Source of the DNA: Ignelater luminosus
Taxonomy: Eukaryota > Arthropoda > Insecta > Coleoptera > Elateridae
Length of the DNA: 64,000 nt
Reading direction: 5' to 3'
NCBI GenBank assembly: GCA_011009095.1
Contig: VTPC01091028.1
Coordinates: 9,882 to 73,881, forward strand
Shown here: one piece after another, positions 63,530-64,000 of the stretch
How positions within the stretch are numbered: the first letter of the stretch is position 1
Layout of the letters: every line of letters begins with the position of its first letter
Translations under genes and position numbers: made by a program
Notes under the pieces: model-generated
What the model was told of the DNA's origin: nothing
Seen by the model: only the letters and a program-made list of their open reading frames with translations
Database searches by the model: none

Positions 63530-64000
63530 GAGAAGTCTACAATAAACATAGATCCGTAAACAAGCAAGAAGACAGCTGACTGTTTACAAGCTAATTTGGA
63601 AGTTGGAGTGGCTAAGAACCGTAAGCATAAGAGGGGCAGCAGACTTAATAAATGGTGGTGATGAATGGTCCATAGAAAGCAGACGGTACGAACTAACCGT
63701 CGCGTCGGTTGTGATATTGAGTTGTAGACGAGTTTGTCTGGAAACCTAGGCTAAGCCTAGTCAAGTTTGGGTGCGAAATAGTGTAGTGTCGGACGGCTAA
63801 ATAAAGCGTTGATGGTGGTGATTTTGGCAATCAACAGTACTGGTGCCTGGTTTCCATCGCAAACCTCTAGAAAAGTGCTGTAGTTGGACTCAGCGACTGA
63901 TAGGGGTATCAGCTGATACCACTTTCCATTACTATGGTAGATCTTTGGATGTTACTGACTCCACATGCAGGTGGCAACCGAAGTAGGTGGTAAGACACTC
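63530..64000. other. G+C-richer block at the window edge
   Basis: The composition changes here and stays mixed to the end of the window. It contains a perfect 16-bp palindrome GGTATCAGCTGATACC (63905-63920) and a near-palindrome around CTAGGCTAAGCCTAG (about 63749). A TCATCATCATCAGCATCA run lies just before it, near 63473. No reading frame is recognised. It may be the start of a repeat, an untranslated exon or a regulatory region continuing outside the window. Confidence 0.3.

Overview
The window is AT-rich animal DNA that looks like an insect genome. Its one clearly recognisable host gene is a two-finger GATA transcription factor of the Pannier / GATA4-5-6 class, read on the minus strand. 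The transposon fauna (mariner copies with D,D34D motifs, a BEL/Pao relic, a hAT fragment, pogo-like TA-flanked elements) fits an insect. I cannot assign an order or species; a holometabolan such as a beetle is plausible.

Layout. 1-14,693 holds the GATA gene, with four coding exons at 14297-14639, 13671-13840, 6080-6314 and 1330-1661. All four join in phase through GT/AG sites to give 359 residues. The last exon was found only by following splice phase on the minus strand; the more obvious reading frame there, on the plus strand, is a shadow. An acceptor at 14694 shows at least one more 5' non-coding exon further upstream. Intron 3 carries a decayed BEL/Pao integrase end. Intron 2 carries a palindrome, a GC-rich minisatellite and a small cluster of GATA motifs.

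15-18.3 kb is a patch of unusually G+C-rich sequence with three exon-like reading frames that I cannot name. One of them is bounded by a strong acceptor and a strong donor. From about 18 kb to the end I find no second convincing gene. This long upstream region holds transposons: a pogo-like element abutting a deleted mariner near 22.0-23.5 kb; two closely related mariners at 24.1-25.3 and 35.7-36.9 kb that share the same nonsense codon; an older mariner at 28.7-29.6 kb; foldback or MITE-like elements near 30.3, 51.8, 57.8 and 59.0 kb; and an internally deleted hAT (49.1-50.1 kb) that split one unit of a degenerate tandem repeat. Between them lie short G+C-rich, motif-dense islands that could be cis-regulatory modules. 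The best is a five-site WGATAR cluster at 27.89-28.00 kb, which could be an autoregulatory element of the GATA gene.

There is no evidence of a wholly new biological system here. The items most worth checking are the GATA-site cluster, the exon-like island at 16-18 kb, the shared stop codon in the two mariners, and the hAT insertion that dates itself against the tandem array.
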